Origin: Alteromonadaceae bacterium BrNp21-10
GTDB lineage: Bacteria > Pseudomonadota > Gammaproteobacteria > Enterobacterales > Alteromonadaceae
Direction of reading: 5' to 3'
Assembly: GCA_030418115.1 (NCBI GenBank)
Contig: JAUHQD010000001.1
Span: 558,001 to 622,000, forward strand
DNA: 64,000 bases
The position numbers were made by a program, and so were the translations under genes. The notes beneath the pieces were generated by a model. That model was not told the origin of the DNA, did no database searches, and saw only the letters and a list, made by a program, of their open reading frames with translations. Numbering within the stretch: position 1 is the first letter of the stretch; every line of letters begins with the position of its first letter. Shown here in pieces: positions 29,976-38,826 of the stretch.

Positions 29976-32675
29976 TCAATTAATCAATTTTTTCCATTGC
30001 TGGTCTTGCAAACGCCAGTGCTCACGTGGCCAGTAGAACGGGTCTTCGCGTAAACGGTATTCAGCAATGCGGAAGTTATTGTTTAACTCAATAACTTGTA
30101 CCTTAGTGTAATCACCTGATTCTTTTAACTTGATGATGTTTTTAACATCATCAATGGTGGTCACTTTTTTACCGTCCAACGAATAGATACAGTGACTGCC
30201 ATTTATTCCAGAGCCATGAATGGGGCTACCATAATAAAAAACACTTAAGCGCAAACAGCCATCTACTAAGCCTTCGGGCAAATAGATTTTTTCGTTGATT
30301 TTGTGGATCACTGCGCCGCCCCAAAATAGCACGTCATGGAAGGGGTTAAAGTCTTTAAATTTGGTTTTAACCGACACCTGAATCTGTTTGCCGTTACGCA
30401 AAATATCCATATTCACTTCGGGTTTAACGATGCGCTGATAAAGCTCATTAACCGTAGCGATTTGTTGGCTATTTACCGCCAGTACAATATCGCCTGGCAT
30501 TAATTCTGCACCTTCCAAGGCTTCTACGCTTTGCACATTAATCACGCGCTCAGTATTAGCCACAGGGATGCCTTCAATACCTAACTCTAACGCATCAACA
30601 TAACGGATATAGTTAAAGCTACTTTCAACCTGATACAAACCCTGTTGTTGTTGTTTGGCCGCTTGTACAAAACTGTCGACTAAGTTCGCCGAGATCACAT
30701 CATCGTAATAGTCATCTTTATAGCGATAAGTAGTATTAATCGCCGCCAGCTGACGTTGTTTATTCAGGTAAATACCAAAATCAGGTGGCGCAGGGGAGAA
30801 CGAGAAACTGTCATGATAAATGCCGTTATTAAAGCTGCTGGGCCAATCGGCGCTGGCGGCAATTTTAAAATCCTGCATCGAAGATTTACTTAATAATTGA
30901 TAGGGTTGCTCGGTATCGATGCTTGCCACACCGCGTTTTAATAGGGTGTTTTTAGCAAAACTAACTGAAGATAAATCCGCTTTAATTAACGCCAAATTCA
31001 AGTAAGGGTGAATAGCCACTACTTGGCCTTTAGTGGTCATGCCGTTGTTAAAGGTAATGTCGATTACCACTAACGAGCTGTCGATCAAATACTTGTCGGT
31101 AATAATATAACCGGCTTTATCATCAATAATGGCACCAATACCTTGGCGGGTAACATCGTTCCTACTGTTGACTAATACCGGGCGAAATACATCGATATCC
31201 ACCAGCGGCGAGGTTACTTTTTGTTTAGATTGAAAATGGTGCTTACCGTTAGCCGTGGCTTTTTTAATTAATGGCGTACAAGCCCAATGGCGCTCACCAA
31301 TCATTTCTTGGCAATGTTTGTTATCAAACCAATCGGTGTAGTCGGTTAACTGCTTATATTGCTGCTGGGCAATATCAAAGGGGTAGCGATAGCGCACACT
31401 AAATTTTTCACCCACGGCTACCTTACTTAACTGTTGTTCAATATCGCCTAAGGTTTTGATGGGGTTGTTGTTAATCTCTTCGATTAAGGCAAAGCGCTCG
31501 ATATTCTGGCTGCCAAACAATGGGCCCGGATCAACTAGCGTTACACCTTCAACGGCAATATTAAATAAGCGTGCTAGGTTAATTCCCACAGGGATAATAC
31601 TGGCCTTGCCGTATTCAATATATTCATTGGGGGTTAGTGCAAATAGGTCGTCTACTTTGATGTCATGTTCAAACAGGCTGCCATTACGGAACATTTGTAC
31701 ATTAACCGTTTGACTCACTTGGCTATTTAACAAGGTTTCCAATTGTAGGAAATTATCAATGGCTTGGCCGTTGATGCTAAGTAGGATATCGCCGGGCTGT
31801 AAAATGTTGTCGGCTGGGCCTTTTAGAATAACGTGGCTGACTAACAGCTTACCGGTGGCACTGGGGGATGCCTTAAGCGCTTGTCTAATTAACTCATCGG
31901 GTAAACCCAAGGTACGCAAACGGTTAAAAGCAGTGTGGGTAAATTCGGTTTGTAAGGTACCGCGGGCGACGGTTAGCTGTTGCTGAATTTTACGAATGGT
32001 AGGAATAATCATATCCATAGGTAAAAAGAACGCAGTTTCGGTATCACGGCGGGAGCCGGCATTAATGGCGATGGCTTGGCCGGCTTCATTTAGGATTGGC
32101 GAGCCCGATGAGCCGCCGCTGCTGCCCAAGGCTGCTTGATAATAGAAGGTATTGAAATCGGTATTAGTGTTGCCGTAATTGGGGGCAGGGCGATCGATAC
32201 GGGATAACACCCCTTGAATAATCGATAAGTTTTCACCGCCATCATTACCATATAAGCGAATAGGGGTGCCAATGGCTGCTGTGGTTGCTAAGGGAATGGC
32301 CGAAAGGTCGAAGTCTTCTAAATCCTTTGGGTCATATTTAAATAAACCAAAATCATGCACCGGATCACGATAAATGGCGATCAGCTCAATCTGTTTCTTA
32401 TTGGCAAATTCGGCATAAGCCACCACAGGACCACTTTCAACAATATGCTTATTGGTGAGGATCAAGCCTTGTTCAGCATCAATAACAAAGCCGGTACCTT
32501 CAGAGGAGTTGTTATAGCTGTCATCCCAGGCTCTTACCTGATTAACATGGATATTCACCACCGCATTAATGACTTTAGTATCATCATCACGGGCGTTAGC
32601 TTGAGTGCTAACAATACAAGTGAGAACGACGAACAATAGTTTGAACGTCGGGTATAACTGGGTTAAATGCCTCAT
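29976..32675 (-). CDS. Nma111/DEG7-type tandem trypsin-like protease with PDZ domains
   Basis: An 899-residue exported serine protease (N-terminal hydrophobic signal FKLLFVVLTCIVSTQANA). The first protease domain has a full triad: His77 (LTNKHIVESG), Asp108 (YRDPVHDFGL) and Ser190 (SSGGSSGSP). PDZ-like domains follow at about 265-460. A second protease-like domain near 530-700 (GIGAIIDDKAGYIITDKYLI) has lost the His and is presumably inactive. Further PDZ-like segments follow, for example ELMPGDIVLAVNSQQI. This order and several stretches (YRDPVHDFG, GNDGGE, GGSSGSP) match yeast Nma111 and plant DEG7 rather than bacterial DegP. It lies between etfA and a DEAD-box helicase gene. Confidence 0.88.
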   Translation of the reverse strand: MRHLTQLYPTFKLLFVVLTCIVSTQANARDDDTKVINAVVNIHVNQVRAWDDSYNNSSEGTGFVIDAEQGLILTNKHIVESGPVVAYAEFANKKQIELIAIYRDPVHDFGLFKYDPKDLEDFDLSAIPLATTAAIGTPIRLYGNDGGENLSIIQGVLSRIDRPAPNYGNTNTDFNTFYYQAALGSSGGSSGSPILNEAGQAIAINAGSRRDTETAFFLPMDMIIPTIRKIQQQLTVARGTLQTEFTHTAFNRLRTLGLPDELIRQALKASPSATGKLLVSHVILKGPADNILQPGDILLSINGQAIDNFLQLETLLNSQVSQTVNVQMFRNGSLFEHDIKVDDLFALTPNEYIEYGKASIIPVGINLARLFNIAVEGVTLVDPGPLFGSQNIERFALIEEINNNPIKTLGDIEQQLSKVAVGEKFSVRYRYPFDIAQQQYKQLTDYTDWFDNKHCQEMIGERHWACTPLIKKATANGKHHFQSKQKVTSPLVDIDVFRPVLVNSRNDVTRQGIGAIIDDKAGYIITDKYLIDSSLVVIDITFNNGMTTKGQVVAIHPYLNLALIKADLSSVSFAKNTLLKRGVASIDTEQPYQLLSKSSMQDFKIAASADWPSSFNNGIYHDSFSFSPAPPDFGIYLNKQRQLAAINTTYRYKDDYYDDVISANLVDSFVQAAKQQQQGLYQVESSFNYIRYVDALELGIEGIPVANTERVINVQSVEALEGAELMPGDIVLAVNSQQIATVNELYQRIVKPEVNMDILRNGKQIQVSVKTKFKDFNPFHDVLFWGGAVIHKINEKIYLPEGLVDGCLRLSVFYYGSPIHGSGINGSHCIYSLDGKKVTTIDDVKNIIKLKESGDYTKVQVIELNNNFRIAEYRLREDPFYWPREHWRLQDQQWKKLIN

Positions 32676-32682
32676 TAACTAC

Positions 32683-33996
32683 TTATTCCTTCGGCGGAGT
32701 TTTTTTACGTAACATTGGCATGTCGCCAATATCAATTCCTTTTGTGGTATCTACACGCTTAGCCGGAGCCGCGTTGCGTTTATCTGTGGCTTTAGTCTTC
32801 TTTTTCACCGCTTTGTTCGCAGCCGTGACGACTTTTTTCGTTCTTAAGCCTTTAAACTTCGCTTCTAGGCCTTCAATGGCACTAAATTCAATTTGCTGCA
32901 GCAAGAAGGAACGAATGGCCACAAAGCTTTGCCAATCTTTAGGCCCAACAAAGGATATCGCATGTCCTTGATTACCCGCACGACCAGTACGACCCACCCG
33001 ATGCACATATTCATCGGAGTGTTTAGGTAAATCAAAGTTGATTACTAATGACACATTGAGCAAATCTAAACCGCGAGAGGCGATGTCGGTGGTCACTAAA
33101 ATCTGGTGATGGCCACGAGTGAATTCATTCATAATGTTACTGCGTTGGGATTGGCTAAGCTCGCCGCTCAAACCCACACTTTGATAACCTTGGCCATTGA
33201 GTATTTGCGACAACCGCTCGCTGTCGGCACGGGTGGCGGTAAATACAATAATTTGCTGTTGGGATTGCTGCTTTAACAACGCCATTAATAGCTGTTCTTT
33301 ATGCTCAATATGGTCGGCTAAATAAAATGCCTGACTAATATCCTGATGCTCAGCATTGGCAGCGCCAATACTAATGCGCTGGGGGGCTTTTAATAAACGC
33401 TGAGTTAGATAATGCAGTTCGGTGTTATCCATTGTCGCGGAAAACATCAAAGTTTGGCGTTTGCGATGGTCGGCCGCGCGGTCGATCATTTTCAACTCAT
33501 CGGCAAAACCCAGGTCCAACATCCGGTCGGCTTCATCTAGTACCAGTAATTCTAAGCCATTTAAAAATAACGACTTACCCTTAACATGGTCAGCCACACG
33601 CCCAGCCGTACCTACAATAAATTGCGGATTACGTTTTAAGGCTTTGATTTGATCATTAAAGTTCTCGCCGCCTAAAATCAGCGTGGCATTTAACGCGGTG
33701 CCATCTAACATGGCACGCAATTGCAAAAACACCTGCTTGGCTAATTCGCGAGTAGGGGCCAACAACAACACTCGCGGGTCGCGGTGACTTAAGGCTTTAT
33801 TCTTGAATACGCGATGTAACGCTGGGATCAAAAACGCAAACGTCTTACCGGAACCGGTCTTAGACGAGGCGATTAAGTCTTTACCTAATAACGCATGAGG
33901 AATGGCCTGAGCTTGTATTTCTGTGGCCGTATCCAAGCTTTTATTACGTAAAAATTTAAGGATGCGGTGATCCAGAGGCAGATCGCTAAATTGCAA
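32683..33996 (-). CDS. DEAD-box ATP-dependent RNA helicase
   Basis: A 437-residue RNA helicase, probably in ribosome assembly or RNA turnover. The motifs run in order: Q motif (ATEIQAQAIP), Walker A (SSKTGSGKT, 44-52), PTRELA, VLDEADRMLDLGF, SAT (MFSATMD), TDIASRGLDL and HRVGRTGRAG. A basic C-terminal tail rich in Lys and Ala follows. It resembles RhlE/SrmB-type enzymes, but the subtype is not certain. It starts upstream of the protease gene with a gap of 7 bases, so the two may be co-transcribed. Confidence 0.93.
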   Translation of the reverse strand: MQFSDLPLDHRILKFLRNKSLDTATEIQAQAIPHALLGKDLIASSKTGSGKTFAFLIPALHRVFKNKALSHRDPRVLLLAPTRELAKQVFLQLRAMLDGTALNATLILGGENFNDQIKALKRNPQFIVGTAGRVADHVKGKSLFLNGLELLVLDEADRMLDLGFADELKMIDRAADHRKRQTLMFSATMDNTELHYLTQRLLKAPQRISIGAANAEHQDISQAFYLADHIEHKEQLLMALLKQQSQQQIIVFTATRADSERLSQILNGQGYQSVGLSGELSQSQRSNIMNEFTRGHHQILVTTDIASRGLDLLNVSLVINFDLPKHSDEYVHRVGRTGRAGNQGHAISFVGPKDWQSFVAIRSFLLQQIEFSAIEGLEAKFKGLRTKKVVTAANKAVKKKTKATDKRNAAPAKRVDTTKGIDIGDMPMLRKKTPPKE

Positions 33997-34929
33997 AAGA
34001 ATAATCCAGTAGTGGTATGGCCGCGCATTATAACCGGTTGTTGGTTAAAAGGTCACTGTGAATGTTGTTTGTAGATGTTGCCAACCGGTGTTGGCAATAT
34101 CTACGGGGTTTATGTTGGCTTGCGCCAAGGGGAATATTTAGCGTTTGTCCTGAGCGGCATCGAAGGATGAGTCTTTTTATTGGCTGCGCCAAATGGCATC
34201 CTACCTTTTTGTCCGCCATCCATGGCGGCCAAGAATGAATGGCTACGTTAGTAAGCTTTTGCCATTCCGGCAGGACTTTAGCCGGAATCCAGATTTTTAT
34301 GGTTATGCTTAAAGGCACCTCAACCGTTCGTCCTGAGTTCCTATGGCCTCGCCAACTTATACTGGCTACGCCAGCGCCAATCCATGGCTTTTTTCACGCC
34401 CCTCCAAAGGGCGCGAGTCACTTTCTTGTGGATAAGAAAGTGACCAAAGAATCCTCGCTCCGGAAACTTGCTCGATCCATTTTTAACTTATTCTGCCAAT
34501 GTTGAACCAGCGTGATTCTACTTCCATGTAGAAGGCACGCTTTGGCGCAACATCGTGTTGCGCCATTCAACGCAGAATAATTTAAAAATGGGCAAGTTGA
34601 GTCGCAGTTTGCCGACCTGTAAGTCTCAATTAATCAGTAGTAAAACGGTATGAATTTAAACGTGCAAGAAATTACGATTTAACTTATTGATACAAAGACA
34701 GAATTGGGGTTAAAGTAAAGGCATGGATGAACGCCTGTTCATGTAATTAAACGAAACGCAGGCTAATACACTGTTATGTGTTAGATGTGTATTTAGGCCG
34801 ATAGGGGTAATAGGTGGGGGAGAAATCCCTATGACGTTTGTTGGCTCCATAGCTCTTCTGTTAACTATGTTGCGTTATTTGAGTATTAAGTTGAGTCCTT
34901 CGGCTCAGACCGACATTAAGGAGATGCCT
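33997..34929. other. Gene-free stretch with structured dispersed repeat and short palindromes
   Basis: No convincing protein gene is visible here. It contains the helicase promoter side, the palindromic 18-mer TTTTATTGGCTGCGCCAA at 34175-34192 (four copies in the window), and the 239-base structured repeat at 34381-34619. Past 34650 it is AT-rich and contains a possible hairpin, ATAGGG...CCCTAT, near 34800-34830. Confidence 0.6.
34381..34619 (+). repeat. Structured dispersed repeat, copy A (239 bp)
   Basis: It aligns end to end with 51068-51306, also 239 bases. Both share the hairpin GTCACTTTCTT...AAGAAAGTGAC and conserved ends TCCATGGCTTTTTTC and GTCGCAGTTTGCCGACCTGT. The middle differs in sequence but keeps pairing: here GGCGCAAC/GTTGCGCC, in the other copy GGCGAAAC/GTTTCGCC. 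A long outer stem (CCATTTTTAA...TTAAAAATGG) also co-varies. It is a mobile or RNA-like element of unknown identity. Confidence 0.75.
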
Positions 34930-35034
34930 ATGAAAAAAACATTAACTGTTAAAGCTCGCAAAATTATTAGTGCTGTATTGGAAACAATCTGGGCTATCGG
35001 AGCTAGCGGCGTTGCAGGACACCTATCGACCTAA
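34930..35034 (+). CDS. Possible small protein (34 aa), unrecognised
   Basis: A short reading frame with an excellent ribosome binding site (AAGGAGATGCCT before ATG). The product begins MKKTLTVKARKIISAVLE and has a basic N-terminus followed by an amphipathic, small-residue-rich C-terminus. It does not match anything I recognise. It lies at the left edge of a cassette-like block. It could equally be chance, so confidence is modest. Confidence 0.35.
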   Translation: MKKTLTVKARKIISAVLETIWAIGASGVAGHLST

Positions 35035-35056
35035 ATACATATAAAAATGGAAATAT

Positions 35057-35308
35057 ATGAAGGCGATAATAAAGGAACGAAACCTCAATCGAGGCATGTA
35101 CGCGGCAGAAATTGACGATACTGGAGAGTTCGTAATATTTCAGCTTCTTGATTCTGCTGAGCCAGAAATTGGAGATGTTATTTTACATCATGACTTTTAT
35201 AGTATGGGTGGTGAAACATATAAAAACACTACTCAAAACTGTGAAATTGAAGTCTTTGTAGAGAACGTTTGCGGCATTAATCTAGTGAGGCAACAATGCT
35301 TTTTATAA
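35057..35308 (+). CDS. Hypothetical protein (83 aa) in an integron-like cassette
   Basis: An unrecognised acidic protein of 83 residues with no membrane segment or signal, containing EIDDTGEFVIFQLLDSAEPE. GGAAATAT precedes the ATG. Its stop is followed within 10 bases by an attC-like site (35314-35387). A single small gene packed directly against such a site is the standard form of an integron gene cassette. Confidence 0.5.
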   Translation: MKAIIKERNLNRGMYAAEIDDTGEFVIFQLLDSAEPEIGDVILHHDFYSMGGETYKNTTQNCEIEVFVENVCGINLVRQQCFL

Positions 35309-35313
35309 ACACA

Positions 35314-35387
35314 CATAACAAGCGCAAGCAATTCGGCCCTACGGGCCCGGTCGTCGCTTCGCTCCGCCGTTGTTGCGGGCGTTGAGG
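35314..35387 (+). repeat. attC-like recombination site
   Basis: It begins CATAACAAGCGCAAGCAA and ends TTGTTGCGGGCGTTGAG, which are imperfect inverted repeats of each other as in attC sites (CATAAC core and GCGTT core). A GC-rich inner hairpin region (GGCCCTACGGGCC, GTCGCTTCGCTC) separates them. The spacing of about 74 bases is in the normal range. No integrase gene lies in the window. Confidence 0.6.
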
Positions 35388-35572
35388 CTGTAGAAAAAGG
35401 TCGAAGCCAAAAAAACATCGAGTTCTACGTTAAATTTATTTGCTGTTCAATGGTTAAACCTATCTATATTTTACGTAGCAACGCGTTTTTAAGCTCAATT
35501 TTGGCTTATTTTTATATTAAATTTTAAGTTGAGGGTTTTTCTACACCCTCGTTATGAGTCACGGAGAATAAA

Positions 35573-36271
35573 GTGACAAATTTGAAAAGAATATATTGCA
35601 ACACTTGCAAAGGCGATACTAAGCACGAAATTAAATCGACTCATGATCAGTCCTATCATGAAGAATATGAAGATCATGGGCAGAAATTTTTAGGCTATTA
35701 CGAAGATACAGAATTTAGCTTTCTTGTTTGTCGAGGCTGCGACACAGGAGCTTTAGAGGAAAAATGGACTTGCTCGGGAATGCACGATCATAATGGTGAA
35801 GACATTTATTCATATAAGTATCACCCCAAAAGAATGAACCTAGGTGAAAGAGAAGCAAAACGTTTTCACCATGTGGATAAAAAACTTAACGAAACATATA
35901 AAGAAATAATTACTGCTTCTCAACAAGGTCTTAGCATCGTTACCGCCATTGGAGTAAGAGCGTTGCTAGAAGGCATTTGTGTTCTTGAAGGTATTGATGA
36001 TCAAAAAGCTTGGGGCTTGGCTAAAAAGATCGAGCATCTTAAAGATGTTTGTAATATCCCTGATACCATAATTGATGGCCTAAAAGGCTTAAAATTTATA
36101 GGCGATGATGCCGCTCATCGTCTTAATGCGTCAGATAAACACACACTAAATCTTTCAATTGATTTATTAGAGTCACTAATGATGCACATGTATGAGGCTA
36201 AGCTTGATCTTGAACATAAAGCTGAGAAATTGAAAAAGACTCATAACAAGCAAAGTCAGGCGGACTCATAA
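35573..36271 (+). CDS. DUF4145-domain protein (HEPN-like), cassette-borne
   Basis: A 232-residue protein from a GTG at 35573 with GGAG six bases upstream. The N-terminal half contains Cys pairs (YCNTCKGDT, VCRGCDTG) that suggest a zinc ribbon. The C-terminal half is DUF4145-like, with IGVRALLEGICVLEG, LKGLKFIGDDAAHRL and a helical end. DUF4145 domains are HEPN-related and often occur in defence or mobile loci. The function here is unknown. The 3' end carries CATAACAAGCAAAGTCAGGC, resembling the left half of an attC site. Confidence 0.7.
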   Translation: MTNLKRIYCNTCKGDTKHEIKSTHDQSYHEEYEDHGQKFLGYYEDTEFSFLVCRGCDTGALEEKWTCSGMHDHNGEDIYSYKYHPKRMNLGEREAKRFHHVDKKLNETYKEIITASQQGLSIVTAIGVRALLEGICVLEGIDDQKAWGLAKKIEHLKDVCNIPDTIIDGLKGLKFIGDDAAHRLNASDKHTLNLSIDLLESLMMHMYEAKLDLEHKAEKLKKTHNKQSQADS

Positions 36272-36312
36272 ATGCGCCGCTGTTTTGATCGTCAGGCTTT
36301 TAAGGAGTTTCG

Positions 36313-36981
36313 ATGAACATTGAAGTTGTCAGTACTGTTTTAACTTCACTTGGTGGTGCGACAGTAATTGTTACAGCATTCGCCCACTTTTTAGGTAAAG
36401 TGTGGTTAGATAGAATCACCAAACAAAACTCAGCTAAATTTAATGCTGAACTAGAATTACTTAAAACAAACAATACTATTGTTGTCGAGGACTTTAAAAG
36501 CAAGTCTAATCTAGTTCTTACAAACAATGAACAGTTTGCTCTTATTTCACAAAACACATATCAGAGTTTTTTTGAAAAAAGAATTACTACTTACCAAAAT
36601 CTTCTTAATATAAAAAATAACCATATCAAAGAAATGGAAGAAAACTTCTTAATTGAAGAGTTTGAAGCTTGGGGTGAGGTTTATCACTCGACGTATCAAA
36701 AACTTCGTAATTTAGTTATTAAAAATCAATTATACGTATCAAATGATTTGGATAATTTGTTTTCTGACTTCAGAAGTAAAGCTTCAGAGTTTATGAAGGA
36801 GGCTGATATGGTAGAAGCTTATGCTTACAATAGTGAAGCTCCTGTTTATGATAATGAGCAAATTAAAGCTGTATATCTTAAATTTGCTAATGCCACACAC
36901 GAAACGATGAAGTCCGTGCTAGATCAAATAGGAATAGACGTATCAAAAGTAAGGTCTAGAGTTGAAATTGACAAAGCGTAA
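36313..36981 (+). CDS. Hypothetical membrane-anchored helical protein (222 aa)
   Basis: Not recognised as a named family. An N-terminal hydrophobic segment (STVLTSLGGATVIVTAFAHF, about residues 7-26) is followed by a largely helical, charged region with probable coiled coil. AAGGAG precedes the ATG at a good distance. It is AT-rich and immediately follows the DUF4145 gene in the accessory block, so it is probably another transferred gene. Confidence 0.65.
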   Translation: MNIEVVSTVLTSLGGATVIVTAFAHFLGKVWLDRITKQNSAKFNAELELLKTNNTIVVEDFKSKSNLVLTNNEQFALISQNTYQSFFEKRITTYQNLLNIKNNHIKEMEENFLIEEFEAWGEVYHSTYQKLRNLVIKNQLYVSNDLDNLFSDFRSKASEFMKEADMVEAYAYNSEAPVYDNEQIKAVYLKFANATHETMKSVLDQIGIDVSKVRSRVEIDKA

Positions 36982-37083
36982 ATAAAAGGGGCAGGTACAC
37001 ATTAAATGTAAAATAAGAATTAACCCTAGCCACAACTGAATACCCCCAGCCAAACGCAGTTTGGCTTTATTTCTCTTTAACTG
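36981..37083 (+). repeat. Dispersed repeat R1, first copy
   Basis: About 100 bases starting TAAATAAAAGGGGCAGGTAC and containing the hairpin GCCAAACGCAGTTTGGC. It is nearly the same as 40792-40894, and its 3' part is echoed again near 41325-41395. No protein is encoded. Both copies lie just past the end of an accessory gene. Confidence 0.65.
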
Positions 37084-37201
37084 TGCCCGTTGTGCCCTGA
37101 TAGGGCGGGCAAGCGCCTTCTCTGGTTGTAGTCGCTAACGCGACGCTCAAACTCAATTTTTATGATGAAAGCTAAATTTGCGAAACAATAAACTCATAGT
37201 G

Positions 37202-38332
37202 CTACTGCTTGGAGGTAGCGCCAGCCCCATACAGCAGCTCTGCTGCCGCAATACTCATATTCTCGTAATCATGTCCCACATTGGGCACTATTTTCATTTG
37301 CCAGTTAAAGGGTAAGTCCATATCAAAGGCTTGCTGTTGGGCTGCTTTGAAAAAATACTGCCCGCGGGCAAGTCGTCCCAATCCTCGCTTATCGGTGATG
37401 GGGGAATGTAGCAGGGTTCCTCGTGTTTCTTGGTCGTTATCTTGTTCGCCGATCAGCAGTGTCAATTTAGTGCTGAATACATCAGGGAAAAACTCGGGAT
37501 TAAACTGACTGCGGCCTAAAGCAAATGGGTAATTATGCGCGAAATTTGGCAGGGTGTAAGAGCCGGAATTGGCAGCGATAATTCGGTCGGCGCTAGAGCG
37601 TGGATTATAAATTGCCATACGGTGCAGTATTTGCCCGCCAGCGGAATGCCCGAACAAGTCATAGTGAGTAGCCGTTAGTCCTGTAGCTGTTTTAACTTGC
37701 ACAAACAGTCGTTCAAAGTCATTAAATAGCCAGTTTTCTGGGGATGTAGGGTTACCTAGTTTTAAGTCTTCATCCTGCATAAAGTATTTGTTTACTCTGC
37801 CATCGGTGCTGGAGGTAGTGAAATTGGTGAACTCTAATGAATCAACAATGCCAGCGAAATGATAAGCGGCAAAATCGAAACTTTGTTCGGCATAACTAGG
37901 GGATATCACCAGTACATTATGTAGTTCGGATGCTTTAATCCAGGCGTCTCGATAACTCCATGCATTACGGCCGGCACCGGGAATAACAAGTAAAATACGG
38001 GTGTCGTGATTGAAGGATGTTGGCTTGTGGTAAAAGACGGGTATTAAAATGCTGCTAGCTTGTTGCTGTGCTTGGAAGTAAAAACTGCCGGAACCACTAT
38101 GCAACTCTGGCGCTGTGTTGATATCAAACAACGGTTTTTCTATAAGCGCCATGCCACATACTGGGCACTTGCCATCATGTTCGTGCTCTGCACCGTCGAG
38201 GAATTTATCAACATGGTAGCAAGGAGGACAAACATACTTGCTAGTATGCTGTGGCGTTATTTGCCCGTTGGCTGCTAGCGCCATTGTCAGCATGCAAATA
38301 AATACGGTGATCCTTGTGGTGTAACTCGACAT
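37202..38332 (-). CDS. Secreted alpha/beta hydrolase with N-terminal heavy-metal-binding domain
   Basis: A 376-residue exported protein (N-terminal hydrophobic signal ending near AANG). Residues about 32-68 form a small Cys-rich domain of the heavy-metal-binding type seen at the start of copper efflux proteins (YVCPPCYHVD, CPVCGMALI). An alpha/beta hydrolase domain follows, with nucleophile in FGHSAGGQIL and a late His in PNVGHDYENM, related to esterases or PHB-depolymerase-like enzymes. The substrate is unknown. The fusion of the two parts is uncommon. It stands alone in its operon. Confidence 0.75.
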   Translation of the reverse strand: MSSYTTRITVFICMLTMALAANGQITPQHTSKYVCPPCYHVDKFLDGAEHEHDGKCPVCGMALIEKPLFDINTAPELHSGSGSFYFQAQQQASSILIPVFYHKPTSFNHDTRILLVIPGAGRNAWSYRDAWIKASELHNVLVISPSYAEQSFDFAAYHFAGIVDSLEFTNFTTSSTDGRVNKYFMQDEDLKLGNPTSPENWLFNDFERLFVQVKTATGLTATHYDLFGHSAGGQILHRMAIYNPRSSADRIIAANSGSYTLPNFAHNYPFALGRSQFNPEFFPDVFSTKLTLLIGEQDNDQETRGTLLHSPITDKRGLGRLARGQYFFKAAQQQAFDMDLPFNWQMKIVPNVGHDYENMSIAAAELLYGAGATSKQ

Positions 38333-38524
38333 ACATTTCCTTGAGTCTTTTTTATGAGGTTTTATTTTTAGCAGCTACATCAGCAGGTTACTACCTTTAC
38401 AAAGTGTCAAATTGTAAAAGGTTATGTGTCAGCTAAATTCAAATCGCTAATTATGATGTTGTAATGGGGAGTCGATAGTCTAATGAAAACAAATAGCCTA
38501 GCTAATCAAAGATGACTATCTTAA

Positions 38525-38554
38525 AAATTAAGGTCTAAAATATGGTCTTAATTT
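38525..38554 (+). promoter_or_regulatory. Putative operator of the toxin-antitoxin pair
   Basis: The inverted repeat AAATTAAG...CTTAATTT with an internal direct GGTCT repeat lies 20 bases before the antitoxin start. It is a plausible autoregulatory site for the Phd/YefM-type antitoxin, but this was not shown. Confidence 0.4.
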
Positions 38555-38574
38555 AACACTGATATGGTGAGGGT

Positions 38575-38826
38575 ATGCGACAAGTATTAGCCGATTGCTC
38601 TGCAAGCATCTCTGAATTAAAGAAAAATCCTACTGCGTTATTGAATGAAGCCGATGGGGCTGCGATTGCTATTTTGAATCACAATAAACCCACTGCCTAC
38701 TTAGTGCCTGCCGAAACCTATGAAAGGTTAATGGATGTACTAGATGATTACGAGCTAGGCAAATTAGTTGAAAGTCGCCGTGCTGATGTAGCGGAGGCCA
38801 TCGAAGTCACACTTGATGACTTATAA
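38575..38826 (+). CDS. Antitoxin, Phd/YefM family (StbD-like)
   Basis: An 83-residue antitoxin with an N-terminal DNA-binding/dimerisation region (ADCSASISELKKNPTALLNE, then IAILNHNKPTAYLVPAETYE) matching the Phd/YefM fold, and a C-terminal acidic tail that would bind the toxin. It overlaps the downstream RelE-type toxin reading frame by 11 bases, the usual arrangement of such operons. Confidence 0.9.
   Translation: MRQVLADCSASISELKKNPTALLNEADGAAIAILNHNKPTAYLVPAETYERLMDVLDDYELGKLVESRRADVAEAIEVTLDDL

Noticed and set aside
37202-38332. Calling the HMBD fusion a copper efflux protein
   Set aside because: Only the short N-terminal domain matches; the rest is an alpha/beta hydrolase without transport features.
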